Shown here: positions 1 to 5,940 of the stretch, in pieces | How positions within the stretch are numbered: position 1 is the stretch's first letter | How the letters are laid out: every line of letters begins with the position of its first letter | Program-made: the position numbers and the translations under genes | The notes under the pieces: generated by a model | The model's input: only the letters and a program-made list of their open reading frames with translations | What the model was told of the DNA's origin: nothing | The model's database searches: none | From: an uncultured Psychrobacillus sp. | GTDB lineage: Bacteria; Bacillota; Bacilli; Bacillales_A; Planococcaceae | Reading direction: 5' to 3' | Assembly: GCA_934234185.1 (NCBI GenBank) | Contig: CAKQHO010000127.1 | Coordinates: 1 to 9,226, forward strand | Length of the DNA: 9,226 bases

Positions 1-38
1 CGCACTCCCAATCTCTGGATAGAAATGTTGAGAAATAA
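1..38 (+). CDS. possible C-terminal tail of an unidentified gene entering from the left edge
   Basis: Codons in the frame beginning at base 3 read HSQSLDRNVEK and then stop at TAA (36-38). The composition is hydrophilic and ordinary for a protein end, and the bases before the stop are less AT-rich than those after it. The fragment is too short to assign to a family. A competing frame (base 1) stays open to the TAA at 127-129, but its translation is full of Tyr, Ile and Leu from AT-rich DNA and looks less like protein. This is a weak call; the sequence left of the window would settle it. Confidence 0.3.
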   Translation, partial: HSQSLDRNVEK

Positions 39-123
39 TCAAAACTTTTTTCAATTTAGTATCCCTCTATCCTATTATCTTAGTATTTACTATTACACGT
101 TACATATCCATGAAATTATACCT

Positions 124-152
124 GGTTAATTTTAACCTGTGGATATTTTTTT
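124..152 (+). terminator. weak terminator-like inverted repeat with T-run
   Basis: GGTTAA (124-129) and TTAACC (132-137) are a perfect inverted repeat, followed by a T-run (146-152). The stem is short and its loop very small, so it would be a weak terminator at best. It lies between the possible upstream gene tail and the promoter of the first complete gene, where a terminator would be expected. Confidence 0.3.
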
Positions 153-202
153 GTAAATTCCCCATTAATTAAATTTTTAGAGGTTTTATAAGAAGTATGC
201 TT

Positions 203-208
203 TATAAT
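203..208 (+). promoter_or_regulatory. candidate sigma-A -10 box for the 247 gene
   Basis: A perfect TATAAT (203-208) sits about 40 bases before the start codon, which would put the transcript start near 215 and leave a leader of about 30 bases carrying the ribosome binding site. No good -35 is seen at 16-18 bp: bases 180-185 read GAGGTT. TTTAGA (176-181) is closer to consensus but 21 bp away. It is a -10 call only. Confidence 0.4.
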
Positions 209-246
209 GAAGCTAAGGTAATATCTTCACATCATCGGAGGTTAAT

Positions 247-1068
247 ATGTTTGGAAATTTCAGCAAGGTACAATTTAATTATAATAATTTAGACGATTTG
301 GATTTCAGTAATGGCAACCGCTTTTTTATAACTGTAATCAAAGATGATATGCCATTTGAATTTTTACTTAATATAAAGCCCGATTCAAAAAAATTAATAG
401 TCATGGGATCTGGAGCTTATAACGCCGAAAAAATGTCTCCACCCATTTTCCAACGATATACATGGCATGATGACTTCGAATGCTCCTCCATTTATTATAA
501 TGATCCCACTTTATATTTAGGAAAGATGAATTTAGGTTGGGGGTATGGTACAAAGGATGAACATTATATAGAAACAATAGGAGCTATTTTAAGGGTTATG
601 ATTGATAAACTTCATATAAAAAATGAGAATTTACTTTTCTACGGGAGTTCTGGAGGAGGTTTTACCAGCTTAATGCTTGCGACGTTCATGAAAGGTTCAA
701 AAGCATTGGTGAATAATCCTCAAACCATTATTACGAATTACTTTAAAAAACATGTACTTGCTCTGTACAAAACGGTTTATCCTGATTCGAAAGAGGATTA
801 TAATAACATATTTATCAATCATCGCATCAACGTAACTGAATACTTCAAGAAAAACAGTTACATTCCTAATATTTATTATGCTCAAAACCTTAGCTGTAAG
901 GATGATGTTGATAATCATTTGATTCCTTTTATCAAAGAGACTTCTAAACTAGACGAAAATATATTTAATAAAATCACAATGTATTACTATTCAAATGTTT
1001 CAGAAGGCCATAATCCATTAGATAAAGAATCAACATTAAAGATGATACAAAGTCTACTAAAAAACTAA
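247..1068 (+). CDS. serine alpha/beta-hydrolase-like protein, probably glycan-locus associated
   Basis: This 273-residue cytosolic protein has no signal peptide or membrane segment. The nucleophile-elbow motif GSSGG (133-137, Ser135) follows the strand LLFY. A MGSGAYN stretch (53-59) is placed like an oxyanion-hole loop. A late Gly-His (254-255) fits the catalytic histidine, and Asp219, Asp220 or Asp222 could be the acid. This order is typical of alpha/beta hydrolases, a fold that includes esterases and acyltransferases such as Asp2-type proteins. The substrate is unknown. The DUF6270-like neighbour downstream and the wider sugar context suggest glycan deacylation or acylation, which is inference. 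The start is supported by GGAGG (237-241), five bases before ATG. The last sense codons and stop lie on a slippery A_AAA_AAC, and the -1 frame stays open for 39 more codons (see findings), so the natural C-terminus may be longer. I am confident of a real gene and fairly confident of the fold. Confidence 0.72.
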   Translation: MFGNFSKVQFNYNNLDDLDFSNGNRFFITVIKDDMPFEFLLNIKPDSKKLIVMGSGAYNAEKMSPPIFQRYTWHDDFECSSIYYNDPTLYLGKMNLGWGYGTKDEHYIETIGAILRVMIDKLHIKNENLLFYGSSGGGFTSLMLATFMKGSKALVNNPQTIITNYFKKHVLALYKTVYPDSKEDYNNIFINHRINVTEYFKKNSYIPNIYYAQNLSCKDDVDNHLIPFIKETSKLDENIFNKITMYYYSNVSEGHNPLDKESTLKMIQSLLKN

Positions 1069-1184
1069 AAATAAATATTTTATTTTTTAAGACTGCTCCT
1101 AAAAAAGACACTAAGTCTTTTGCAAATAGCACGATATTAGAAATTCTTCCAATCAGAAAACTAAATAGTTTTTTCAAAAGATAA
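1059..1184 (+). other. slippery heptamer and open -1 frame extending the 247 gene
   Basis: Bases 1059-1065 read A_AAA_AAC in the correct phase of the 247 gene and are followed at once by its TAA stop. Reading on in the -1 frame from 1065 gives 39 further codons up to the TAA at 1182-1184. They encode a basic tail ending ILEILPIRKLNSFFKR. An all-AT inverted repeat (1067-1075 with 1079-1087) starts next to the heptamer. This may be a frameshift signal, an old single-base deletion in the A-run, a sequencing error, or chance. Confidence 0.4.
1103..1121 (+). repeat. short inverted repeat between the first two genes
   Basis: AAAAGAC (1103-1109) and GTCTTTT (1115-1121) can pair around a five-base loop. 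The stem is weak and no U-run of terminator quality follows. A second AT-rich repeat lies just downstream: AAAACT (1157-1162) with AGTTTT (1167-1172), followed by further T residues. Either could be a weak terminator or part of the leader of the next gene, but both may also be coding if the 247 gene is extended in the -1 frame. Confidence 0.3.
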
Positions 1185-1230
1185 TCAGGTGGTGACAGGT
1201 ACTATTCCTTATTTGGAGGTAGTTGTTACT

Positions 1231-2265
1231 TTGAACCAAATAAAAATCGCGATAATAGGTTTACGCATTACTAGAGATAATTTCAACTCCCAATTCAACC
1301 CTAATTACAGTATGTTTTTCAATTGCGTACTTCATCATCACCAGGGCACTTTTCTAAGCTTGATGTCTAATCCGATCCCTTACAAAGAGCAAGATTACGT
1401 AAAATCTCTCAGTGCTTTTGATAAATGGGTTTTACGGACAGAATGCACAAAGGAATTCTTGTCTTTACTCAAGGAGCGACAACCTGATTATTTATTAATT
1501 GATTTATATGGTGACGTTTATTCTGGAGTCATCAAATTGAGTGAAGATGAATATATTACGGACAATATCAAGTACAATCGTCTTCCTCCATTTCGGAATC
1601 AAAAAGAAAAATCAAGAGTTGATTCCCATAGAGATGAGCACCTCTCCACCTGGAAGAAAAATGTTGATTTGTTCTTCGAATACACACAACAAATACAATT
1701 AAAATCTAAAATTGTCCTAATAAAGGCACGATTCACTGATCAATTATCGGATGGACGCAATTTAAATGATTTACAAGCCCAACAGCAAATCAGGACAATT
1801 AATATAGAAGAAACCAATAAACTTTGGGATGAGATGGATCGATATATCTCACAGAAGTATCATATCCCTATTCTCGATATGACCGAGAAAGAGTATAAGA
1901 TTAATCCAAGTCATGCATGGGGACCATTCTATTGTCATTATACAAATGATTTTTATCATGATTTCTATAGCAAACTCCAAAAAATACATATGGAAGAGTT
2001 AAGTGCCCAATTATCAAGAATTAAACAACAATCTCAGTCCTTAAATGATCTAGTTCAACAGACCCAGAAAAACCTGGCTGAGGTTCTCACATTGAATGAG
2101 GGATTAAAAAGGAAACAAAAAAAGTATGAAAAGCAATTAGACTTTTATAATAATGAGTCATTCAGTCATACCCTTAAGCGGTACATGCTTAAGAATCCTT
2201 CTATTAATAAACTAAATCATTTACGAAAGAAGTTATTAAGAATTAACAAACCTGAAAATGTATAA
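1231..2265 (+). CDS. DUF6270/SGNH-like protein with C-terminal coiled coil
   Basis: I place the start at TTG 1231, giving 344 residues that begin MNQIKIAIIGLRITRDNF. GGAGGT (1215-1220) precedes it by ten bases, and this family normally begins right at the first beta strand. The frame is open back to GTG 1189, preceded by no good site, so a 358-residue form is the alternative. Numbered from 1231, the family marks are the first-strand block GLRITRD (10-16), an LLIDLYGD strand (88-95) and the late HAWGPFYCHYT block (228-238), which resembles the histidine-containing end of DUF6270 proteins. Residues about 253-308 are Gln/Leu/Lys-rich and heptad-like, probably a coiled coil, followed by a basic tail ending KKLLRINKPENV. 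From memory the first block is usually GSCVTRD; here Ser and Cys are Leu and Arg, so SGNH-type catalysis may be lost. The role is probably in surface-glycan modification or assembly; the reaction is unknown. Confidence 0.7.
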   Translation: MNQIKIAIIGLRITRDNFNSQFNPNYSMFFNCVLHHHQGTFLSLMSNPIPYKEQDYVKSLSAFDKWVLRTECTKEFLSLLKERQPDYLLIDLYGDVYSGVIKLSEDEYITDNIKYNRLPPFRNQKEKSRVDSHRDEHLSTWKKNVDLFFEYTQQIQLKSKIVLIKARFTDQLSDGRNLNDLQAQQQIRTINIEETNKLWDEMDRYISQKYHIPILDMTEKEYKINPSHAWGPFYCHYTNDFYHDFYSKLQKIHMEELSAQLSRIKQQSQSLNDLVQQTQKNLAEVLTLNEGLKRKQKKYEKQLDFYNNESFSHTLKRYMLKNPSINKLNHLRKKLLRINKPENV

Positions 2266-2325
2266 TAATAAATAATCCAATATATATTTTTCTGCCCTAC
2301 TTTCATATATCCACACTATATAATC

Positions 2326-2358
2326 CAGCATCTTTTTAAAAGGATGCTGATTTTCTTT
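2326..2358 (+). terminator. rho-independent terminator after the DUF6270-like gene
   Basis: CAGCATC (2326-2332) pairs with GATGCTG (2343-2349), and the inner TTTT/AAAA can extend the stem. ATTTTCTTT follows. It lies about 60 bases after the stop codon on the + strand and probably ends the transcript of the 247 and 1231 genes. Confidence 0.75.
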
Positions 2359-2560
2359 AATAAAGGAATCTTCACTTTACTCCCTATACTATTTATTTGT
2401 TAATTACAGATTTAGTTTAGTATCTTTACAAACTATCCACACTCAATTAACATGCGTCACTCATGGATTATAGATATTCAATATATTGTTGGATCAACAC
2501 GTATAATAAATGCTATACCACTTCTAGTTCCAACAAAAATATTAGAAAAGGTAAAATTTT

Positions 2561-2761
2561 GTGAGTACAAAAATATAATATAACAAAGACCTTGAGCCAG
2601 AAAAATCAAAGGGAGGATATGTTTTTCAATTATGTATGATGGTATTCTATGCTGCTATCCAGTATCCATTCAAACCTTTAAAACTTTACTTTCATAATAT
2701 AATCCTACATATTTACCTAAAAATAGTATATTCACTTCCATTTTACCTCTTTTATTCATGA
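2561..2761 (+). pseudogene. possible broken small ORF with early in-frame stop
   Basis: GTG (2561) follows an AAAAGG (2547-2552) at plausible spacing and a TATAAT about 55 bases upstream. It reads MSTKI, hits TAA (2576-2578), and then stays open for 60 codons to TGA (2759-2761). The open part begins YNKDLEPEKSKGGYVFQLC and turns hydrophobic and aromatic (FYAAIQYPFKP and onward). Sixty open codons in DNA this AT-rich are uncommon but not impossible by chance. I do not recognise a family. It may be a remnant of a small membrane protein, or nothing. Confidence 0.2.
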
Positions 2762-2927
2762 AATTATATAATTATTTTGATAAAATGAGACTATTTTCCC
2801 TATATTCTCTACATTTGAATTTATTATTATTAATAGAAGATAGTTTCAATGGCACGTTTTATAGTCGTAAACAAACAGTTTGGCTAGGTCTAAAGTATGT
2901 CATCATTACGCATCGAGTTTTGATACT

Positions 2928-2933
2928 AGGAGG
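2928..2933 (+). promoter_or_regulatory. strong ribosome binding site for the 43-residue ORF
   Basis: AGGAGG is complementary to the 3' end of Bacillales 16S rRNA and stands eight bases before ATG 2942. This near-ideal site is the main reason to accept the short reading frame that follows. Confidence 0.8.
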
Positions 2934-2941
2934 AAAATATC

Positions 2942-3073
2942 ATGAGTGCTTACCGAACTCCTGAGGAAATGTACAAGAAGAGAAAGATTAAGCAGAATAT
3001 CCTATACGTTTCCCTGATCATTGCAGCAGTAGGAATCATTATTGGACTTCAGTTCCTTTTATATTCCATGTAA
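2942..3073 (+). CDS. small single-pass membrane protein, 43 residues, unknown function
   Basis: The reading frame encodes 43 residues starting MSAYRTPEEMYKKRKIKQN. The first 18 or so residues are polar and strongly basic (KKRKIK). Residues about 20-40 form one hydrophobic segment of Ile, Leu, Val, Ala and Gly, followed only by YSM. By the positive-inside rule the N-terminus should be cytoplasmic. There is no signal-peptidase or lipoprotein site, so it is best read as a membrane-anchored microprotein. A near-perfect AGGAGG lies eight bases before the ATG, and a strong terminator begins 11 bases after the stop, so it appears to be its own short transcript. No clear promoter was found. I do not recognise the family and assign no function; regulators of membrane enzymes are one possible class. 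Gene reality is likely on the strength of its flanking signals. Confidence 0.72.
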   Translation: MSAYRTPEEMYKKRKIKQNILYVSLIIAAVGIIIGLQFLLYSM

Positions 3074-3083
3074 TAACGGAGAT

Positions 3084-3142
3084 AAAAAAGGTTATCCCAC
3101 ATATTCCACTTTTTTGAAGAGGATGTGAGGATAACCTTTTTT
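3084..3142 (+). terminator. strong, probably bidirectional terminator after the 43-residue gene
   Basis: AAAAAAGGTTATCC (3084-3097) pairs perfectly with GGATAACCTTTTTT (3129-3142). CACAT (3098-3102) and ATGTG (3123-3127) extend the stem inward past a one-base bulge. The A-run and T-run flanks let it work on both strands. It is related in sequence to the hairpins at 3689-3726 and 5880-5937. Confidence 0.9.
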
Positions 3143-3256
3143 CTTTACCTTCTACTCAATGAGAGATAATTTAATAGCTTTTCTCTTCCTCCACCGCTCC
3201 TTCTGTCCCTTGAAAACCGTATCAGAGTGTTAGACTCAGCGATTTCTTCCTATTGA

Positions 3257-3274
3257 TTATTTCGATTGAAATAA
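3257..3274. repeat. inverted repeat, 7-bp arms
   Basis: TTATTTC (3257-3263) and GAAATAA (3268-3274) are perfect complements around a four-base loop. No T-run follows on either strand, so it is not an obvious terminator. It could be a protein-binding site or part of a structured transcript. Confidence 0.4.
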
Positions 3275-3321
3275 GCCAAGAATGTTTACACCTTCTATTG
3301 CTTATTTTCTTATCGAGATGT

Positions 3322-3347
3322 TAGCATACTAGTATACTAGTATGCTA
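3322..3347. repeat. perfect 26-bp palindrome
   Basis: The 13-base arm TAGCATACTAGTA (3322-3334) is followed directly by its exact reverse complement (3335-3347), with no spacer. Inside it the octamer ACTAGTAT is repeated in tandem (3328-3343). A spacer-free palindrome of this length is typical of a binding site for a dimeric or tetrameric DNA-binding protein rather than of a terminator. TATACT (3333-3338) within it could act as a -10 box on either strand, but no matching -35 was found. Confidence 0.75.
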
Positions 3348-3527
3348 GTTATAGACAAATTCTTCAGGGTAATTCTATCGAGTACGATTCATATCCTTTA
3401 TGGCTCAATAACATATGATTACGGTAGCTGCCCGTGCCGATTGGATAATAAATCATGATTAGCACTACCATTGTGTATTTTGGCAAGACAATTAAAAAGT
3501 GAATACTACCGCGAATGAACCCAACTG

Positions 3528-3551
3528 CCATCATTTCATTATTTATGATGG
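3528..3551 (+). repeat. inverted repeat, 7-bp arms
   Basis: CCATCAT (3528-3534) and ATGATGG (3545-3551) can form a hairpin with a ten-base loop. It is followed by TATCCTTTGG, which is not a terminator T-run. Its place before the 3689 terminator would allow it to be part of a structured RNA. Confidence 0.4.
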
Positions 3552-3688
3552 TATCCTTTGGCTGTAATCCGTCTCATTAAAGCGTCGTACTATTAGTTAT
3601 CTAAGATCCTGCAGGTCTTCGTGCAGTAAGCAAGTACCGCTGTTCCTTTTATCGTTTATCTACGAATGATTATAAAGGGATAAAGGTT

Positions 3689-3745
3689 GGCTATCTCGCT
3701 CATCTATCCATGATGTCCAGATAGCCTTTTATATTTCGTTTTTTT
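3689..3745 (+). terminator. terminator or attenuator hairpin upstream of the glycerophosphotransferase gene
   Basis: GGCTATCT (3689-3696) pairs with AGATAGCC (3719-3726), and CATC/GATG (3701-3704 with 3712-3715) extends the stem inward. TTTT follows at once and a seven-T run lies at 3739-3745. It stands about 60 bases before ATG 3805 with no complete gene just upstream, so it either ends a noncoding transcript or attenuates the 3805 gene. It closely resembles the hairpin after that gene (5880-5937). Confidence 0.7.
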
Positions 3746-3751
3746 GTCAGA

Positions 3752-3779
3752 TTGAAATGGCTATTTCAGAAAATATACA
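3752..3779 (+). promoter_or_regulatory. candidate sigma-A promoter for the 3805 gene
   Basis: TTGAAA (3752-3757) and TATACA (3774-3779) are spaced 16 bp and lie after the 3689-3745 terminator. The predicted start near 3786 would leave almost no leader before the ribosome site (3787-3795), which weakens the call. The main promoter may instead lie upstream of the hairpin. Confidence 0.35.
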
Positions 3780-3804
3780 AACTAAAGAAGGATGATTATG
3801 CAGA

Positions 3805-5817
3805 ATGAGTACCTATATTTCCTTTGGATTCGTAAAAGGTAATATACCGTATCTATCAGATGAATATTCCAGCTTTAATGGAACTAGATCGCTTATTGCG
3901 AAGAAGAAACAGAATACCAAGTACCATGTTTACAGAAGAAACACAAATGAAAAAGTGATATTGACTCAGTATAAGCCAATGACCATCGTTCAAACTCTGC
4001 CATACACGTACAAGAATACCCATGAAAAAATTGTTCTATTTGTAGACACAAACCATAGGCTGTCCTATGTAAGAATTAAAAAACCTACTGATAGAGACAT
4101 AACGTCCATCATAGACAAGATCGAAAAAACGCCATTTGTTCGGAGCATGGCCTATCTATTCTTTTCGATGATTTTCTTTCTAGGTGTATTAAGGGTACGG
4201 AATTATTCTTATCAAGATGCGTATTTGTCTTTTGGTTATGATAAAAGCATTAATAAGAAGATTCATTTCCTATTCCCAAAACGAATAAGAGAAAGGTTTG
4301 CGCTGCGCACAAACAAACTCTCCCTCCTTGTTCATTCGTACTGGTGTATGATCCCAGCCAAGGAGATTTACCATGGCTATTTAACGAACAGTGACATCAA
4401 TATTCCAATCTTTGTCCGCCTTTCACAAGGTCGTCTCAATTTTTGGTATCCCTTAAAATCGGATTCAAGGCATGTATACAATAAGGCTCACTACATCTTT
4501 AGTACAAGATCGATGCAAGTGAGAAAGACCTATAATGAATTGTTTGTGCGCAAATCCATCACGGGTCAATATGTGATCGTCATTACCAGCCTTATGAGCA
4601 AATGGATCCATCTAATCGAAAGAACCGCTCATGTCATGAGCCGTTTTTCTAAAAGCAAAGAAATCTACGATATTTACTTCGAAAAATTTTCTCAGGGTGC
4701 CTCTGAATCAGGGTTTGAATTATTTAAATATGCGTTCGAGAAGAATAAGAATGCCGTGTATATTTTGGATAAAGATTATCACAAATTCAAGGAACTTAAA
4801 GAAATCTACGGGAAAAATCTCGCCGCCAAAAATAGCTTCCTTGCCTTTTACTATATTTTCTTAGCGAGAAGCTTTCAATCCTCTGACCTGGTATCACATA
4901 TTCAAAGAAGGCTATATGATAATGACCGTCTTATAAAAGCGAAAATCCTTTCTTGTCATAAGAAGATTATGCTGCAGCATGGTGTTTGCTTATGTACCAA
5001 CATCTTTGAAAGAGGATATTTCAATAAGAAGGTTCCAATCACTCCAGATTATCTATTAGTGAATTCTGCCTATGAAAGGGATTTGTTTATCCAAAATACG
5101 GAATACAGGGACCACGAATTAATGCTCACCGGATTACCTAATCTCGATTTATATGTGAAAGAGAAAAACACACCGAAGGAAGAAATCACCTTCCTACTCA
5201 CATGGAGACCTTGGGATATGACCGGAAAGATTGAAAAGGGAAGTTATTTGGATCGTTACTCTTCATTCATTCAATTAATTCAGACTCATCCCTTCTATTC
5301 CAATAAGAAGGTAAATATGATCTTCCATCCTAAAGCTAGAATCATCCTAGAGGAACAATTCCCAGAGTTATATGAACGATTATCTCCGTATATGTACCTC
5401 GGTGATATGAAAGAAGCTCTTTTAAAGAGTAAAGTCGTTATATCCGACTACTCGTCCATTATTTATTATGCCTTCGCAGGCGGCAGCAATATCATTCTTT
5501 ATTGGGAGGATAAAGCATATGCTGAGTCTCAATATGGAAGCAGAAACATCCTTCAAGAGGAGATTGCATTTGGAGATATTGTTTATGAATTTAATCATCT
5601 TCATTCCTGTATCGAAAAAAACTATGCAAGCTCTCAGCCTGTTAAATACGTCAATCAATATTCGTTACTCGTGAGCGAAACGTCAGGATTGAACACAAAA
5701 AACACGTATGATTATATCGAAGCGTATATTCTAGGTAATGGAACGAAGGAATGGACAAACACAGAGCTGTCAGTTGGCTCCTATGCCTGCCAGTCAGAAT
5801 CAAGGCAGCTTGCGTAA
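3805..5817 (+). CDS. CDP-glycerol glycerophosphotransferase-family protein (TagF-like)
   Basis: This 670-residue peripheral-membrane enzyme type transfers glycerol phosphate, or a related polyol phosphate, from its CDP-activated form onto a growing wall or surface polymer. The C-terminal half carries the family marks: EKFSQGASESGFELF (293-307), QHG (391-393), TGLPNLD (442-448), LTWRPWD (465-471), FHPK (507-510) and SDYSS (547-551). His392 and His508 match the histidines conserved in this family. The N-terminal about 250 residues are not a recognised sugar transferase; residues 114-130 are strongly hydrophobic and could help membrane attachment. GAAGGATGA (3787-3795) precedes ATG 3805 by nine bases; ATG 3798 opens only a 14-codon frame. 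The gene stands alone, bracketed by related hairpins. A chain polymerase, a primase or a glycerophosphate decorator are all possible, so I give no tag or tar symbol. The family call is firm; the acceptor is unknown. Confidence 0.9.
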   Translation: MSTYISFGFVKGNIPYLSDEYSSFNGTRSLIAKKKQNTKYHVYRRNTNEKVILTQYKPMTIVQTLPYTYKNTHEKIVLFVDTNHRLSYVRIKKPTDRDITSIIDKIEKTPFVRSMAYLFFSMIFFLGVLRVRNYSYQDAYLSFGYDKSINKKIHFLFPKRIRERFALRTNKLSLLVHSYWCMIPAKEIYHGYLTNSDINIPIFVRLSQGRLNFWYPLKSDSRHVYNKAHYIFSTRSMQVRKTYNELFVRKSITGQYVIVITSLMSKWIHLIERTAHVMSRFSKSKEIYDIYFEKFSQGASESGFELFKYAFEKNKNAVYILDKDYHKFKELKEIYGKNLAAKNSFLAFYYIFLARSFQSSDLVSHIQRRLYDNDRLIKAKILSCHKKIMLQHGVCLCTNIFERGYFNKKVPITPDYLLVNSAYERDLFIQNTEYRDHELMLTGLPNLDLYVKEKNTPKEEITFLLTWRPWDMTGKIEKGSYLDRYSSFIQLIQTHPFYSNKKVNMIFHPKARIILEEQFPELYERLSPYMYLGDMKEALLKSKVVISDYSSIIYYAFAGGSNIILYWEDKAYAESQYGSRNILQEEIAFGDIVYEFNHLHSCIEKNYASSQPVKYVNQYSLLVSETSGLNTKNTYDYIEAYILGNGTKEWTNTELSVGSYACQSESRQLA

Positions 5818-5879
5818 CGTTTATTCTTCTATCGAATCTGCATGGGCATGATTTGTCCCGGATCCATAATAATGGCAAA

Positions 5880-5937
5880 AAAGAAGGCTATCCCACTCAT
5901 CATCTCACGAAAAGATGATGGCAGGATAGCCTTCTTT
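5880..5937. terminator. bidirectional terminator between convergent genes
   Basis: AAAGAAGGCTATCC (5880-5893) pairs perfectly with GGATAGCCTTCTTT (5924-5937), and a second perfect stem, CATCATCT/AGATGATG (5898-5905 with 5913-5920), lies inside. An A-run on the left (5877-5882) serves as the T-run for the - strand. It ends the + strand 3805 gene and the - strand rmd gene, whose stop is at 5941. It also marks the change in base composition. Confidence 0.9.
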
Positions 5938-5940
5938 CCT

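Larger units (their letters stand above)
2359..2941 (+). other. AT-rich stretch without a confident gene
   Basis: I see no intact gene here. It holds a perfect TATAAT (2502-2507) without a good -35, a small inverted repeat around 2487-2499 (TGTTG, CAACA), the interrupted reading frame described at 2561-2761, and the leader of the 43-residue gene. The density of stops and the composition suggest noncoding or decayed DNA. Confidence 0.5.
3143..3804. other. gene-poor stretch with several inverted repeats
   Basis: No reading frame of convincing length or with a good ribosome site was found on either strand. The stretch holds short inverted repeats: TTATTTC/GAAATAA (3257-3274), the 26-bp palindrome (3322-3347), CCATCAT/ATGATGG (3528-3551), CTGCA/TGCAG (3609-3626), and then the terminator at 3689-3745. 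It could be a noncoding RNA, a regulatory leader of the 3805 gene, or decayed sequence. Confidence 0.5.

Noticed and set aside
1..129. Open + strand frame from base 1 to TAA 127-129
   Set aside because: The translation is dominated by Tyr, Ile and Leu from AT-rich DNA, and its last codons coincide with the terminator-like repeat. The shorter hydrophilic tail in another frame is more protein-like, though neither is certain.
974..1177. 67-codon - strand frame across the end of the 247 gene
   Set aside because: It overlaps the coding end of the 247 gene and the AT-rich gap, is hydrophobic as expected from the reverse of A-rich coding DNA, and has no convincing start signal.
2758..2964. 68-codon + strand reading frame overlapping the start of the 43-residue gene
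   Set aside because: It has no ribosome binding site before its ATG, its translation mirrors AT-rich noncoding DNA, and its end runs through the strong AGGAGG and first codons of the better-supported 43-residue gene.
3143..3804. Insertion sequence or transposase remnant in the gene-poor stretch
   Set aside because: I looked for terminal inverted repeats, target duplications and transposase-like translations and found none that could be supported. The inverted repeats here are short and local.
3798..3842. Alternative ATG at 3798 before the glycerophosphotransferase
   Set aside because: It is in another frame, only two bases from the ribosome site, and stops after 14 codons. ATG 3805 has correct spacing and opens the long frame.
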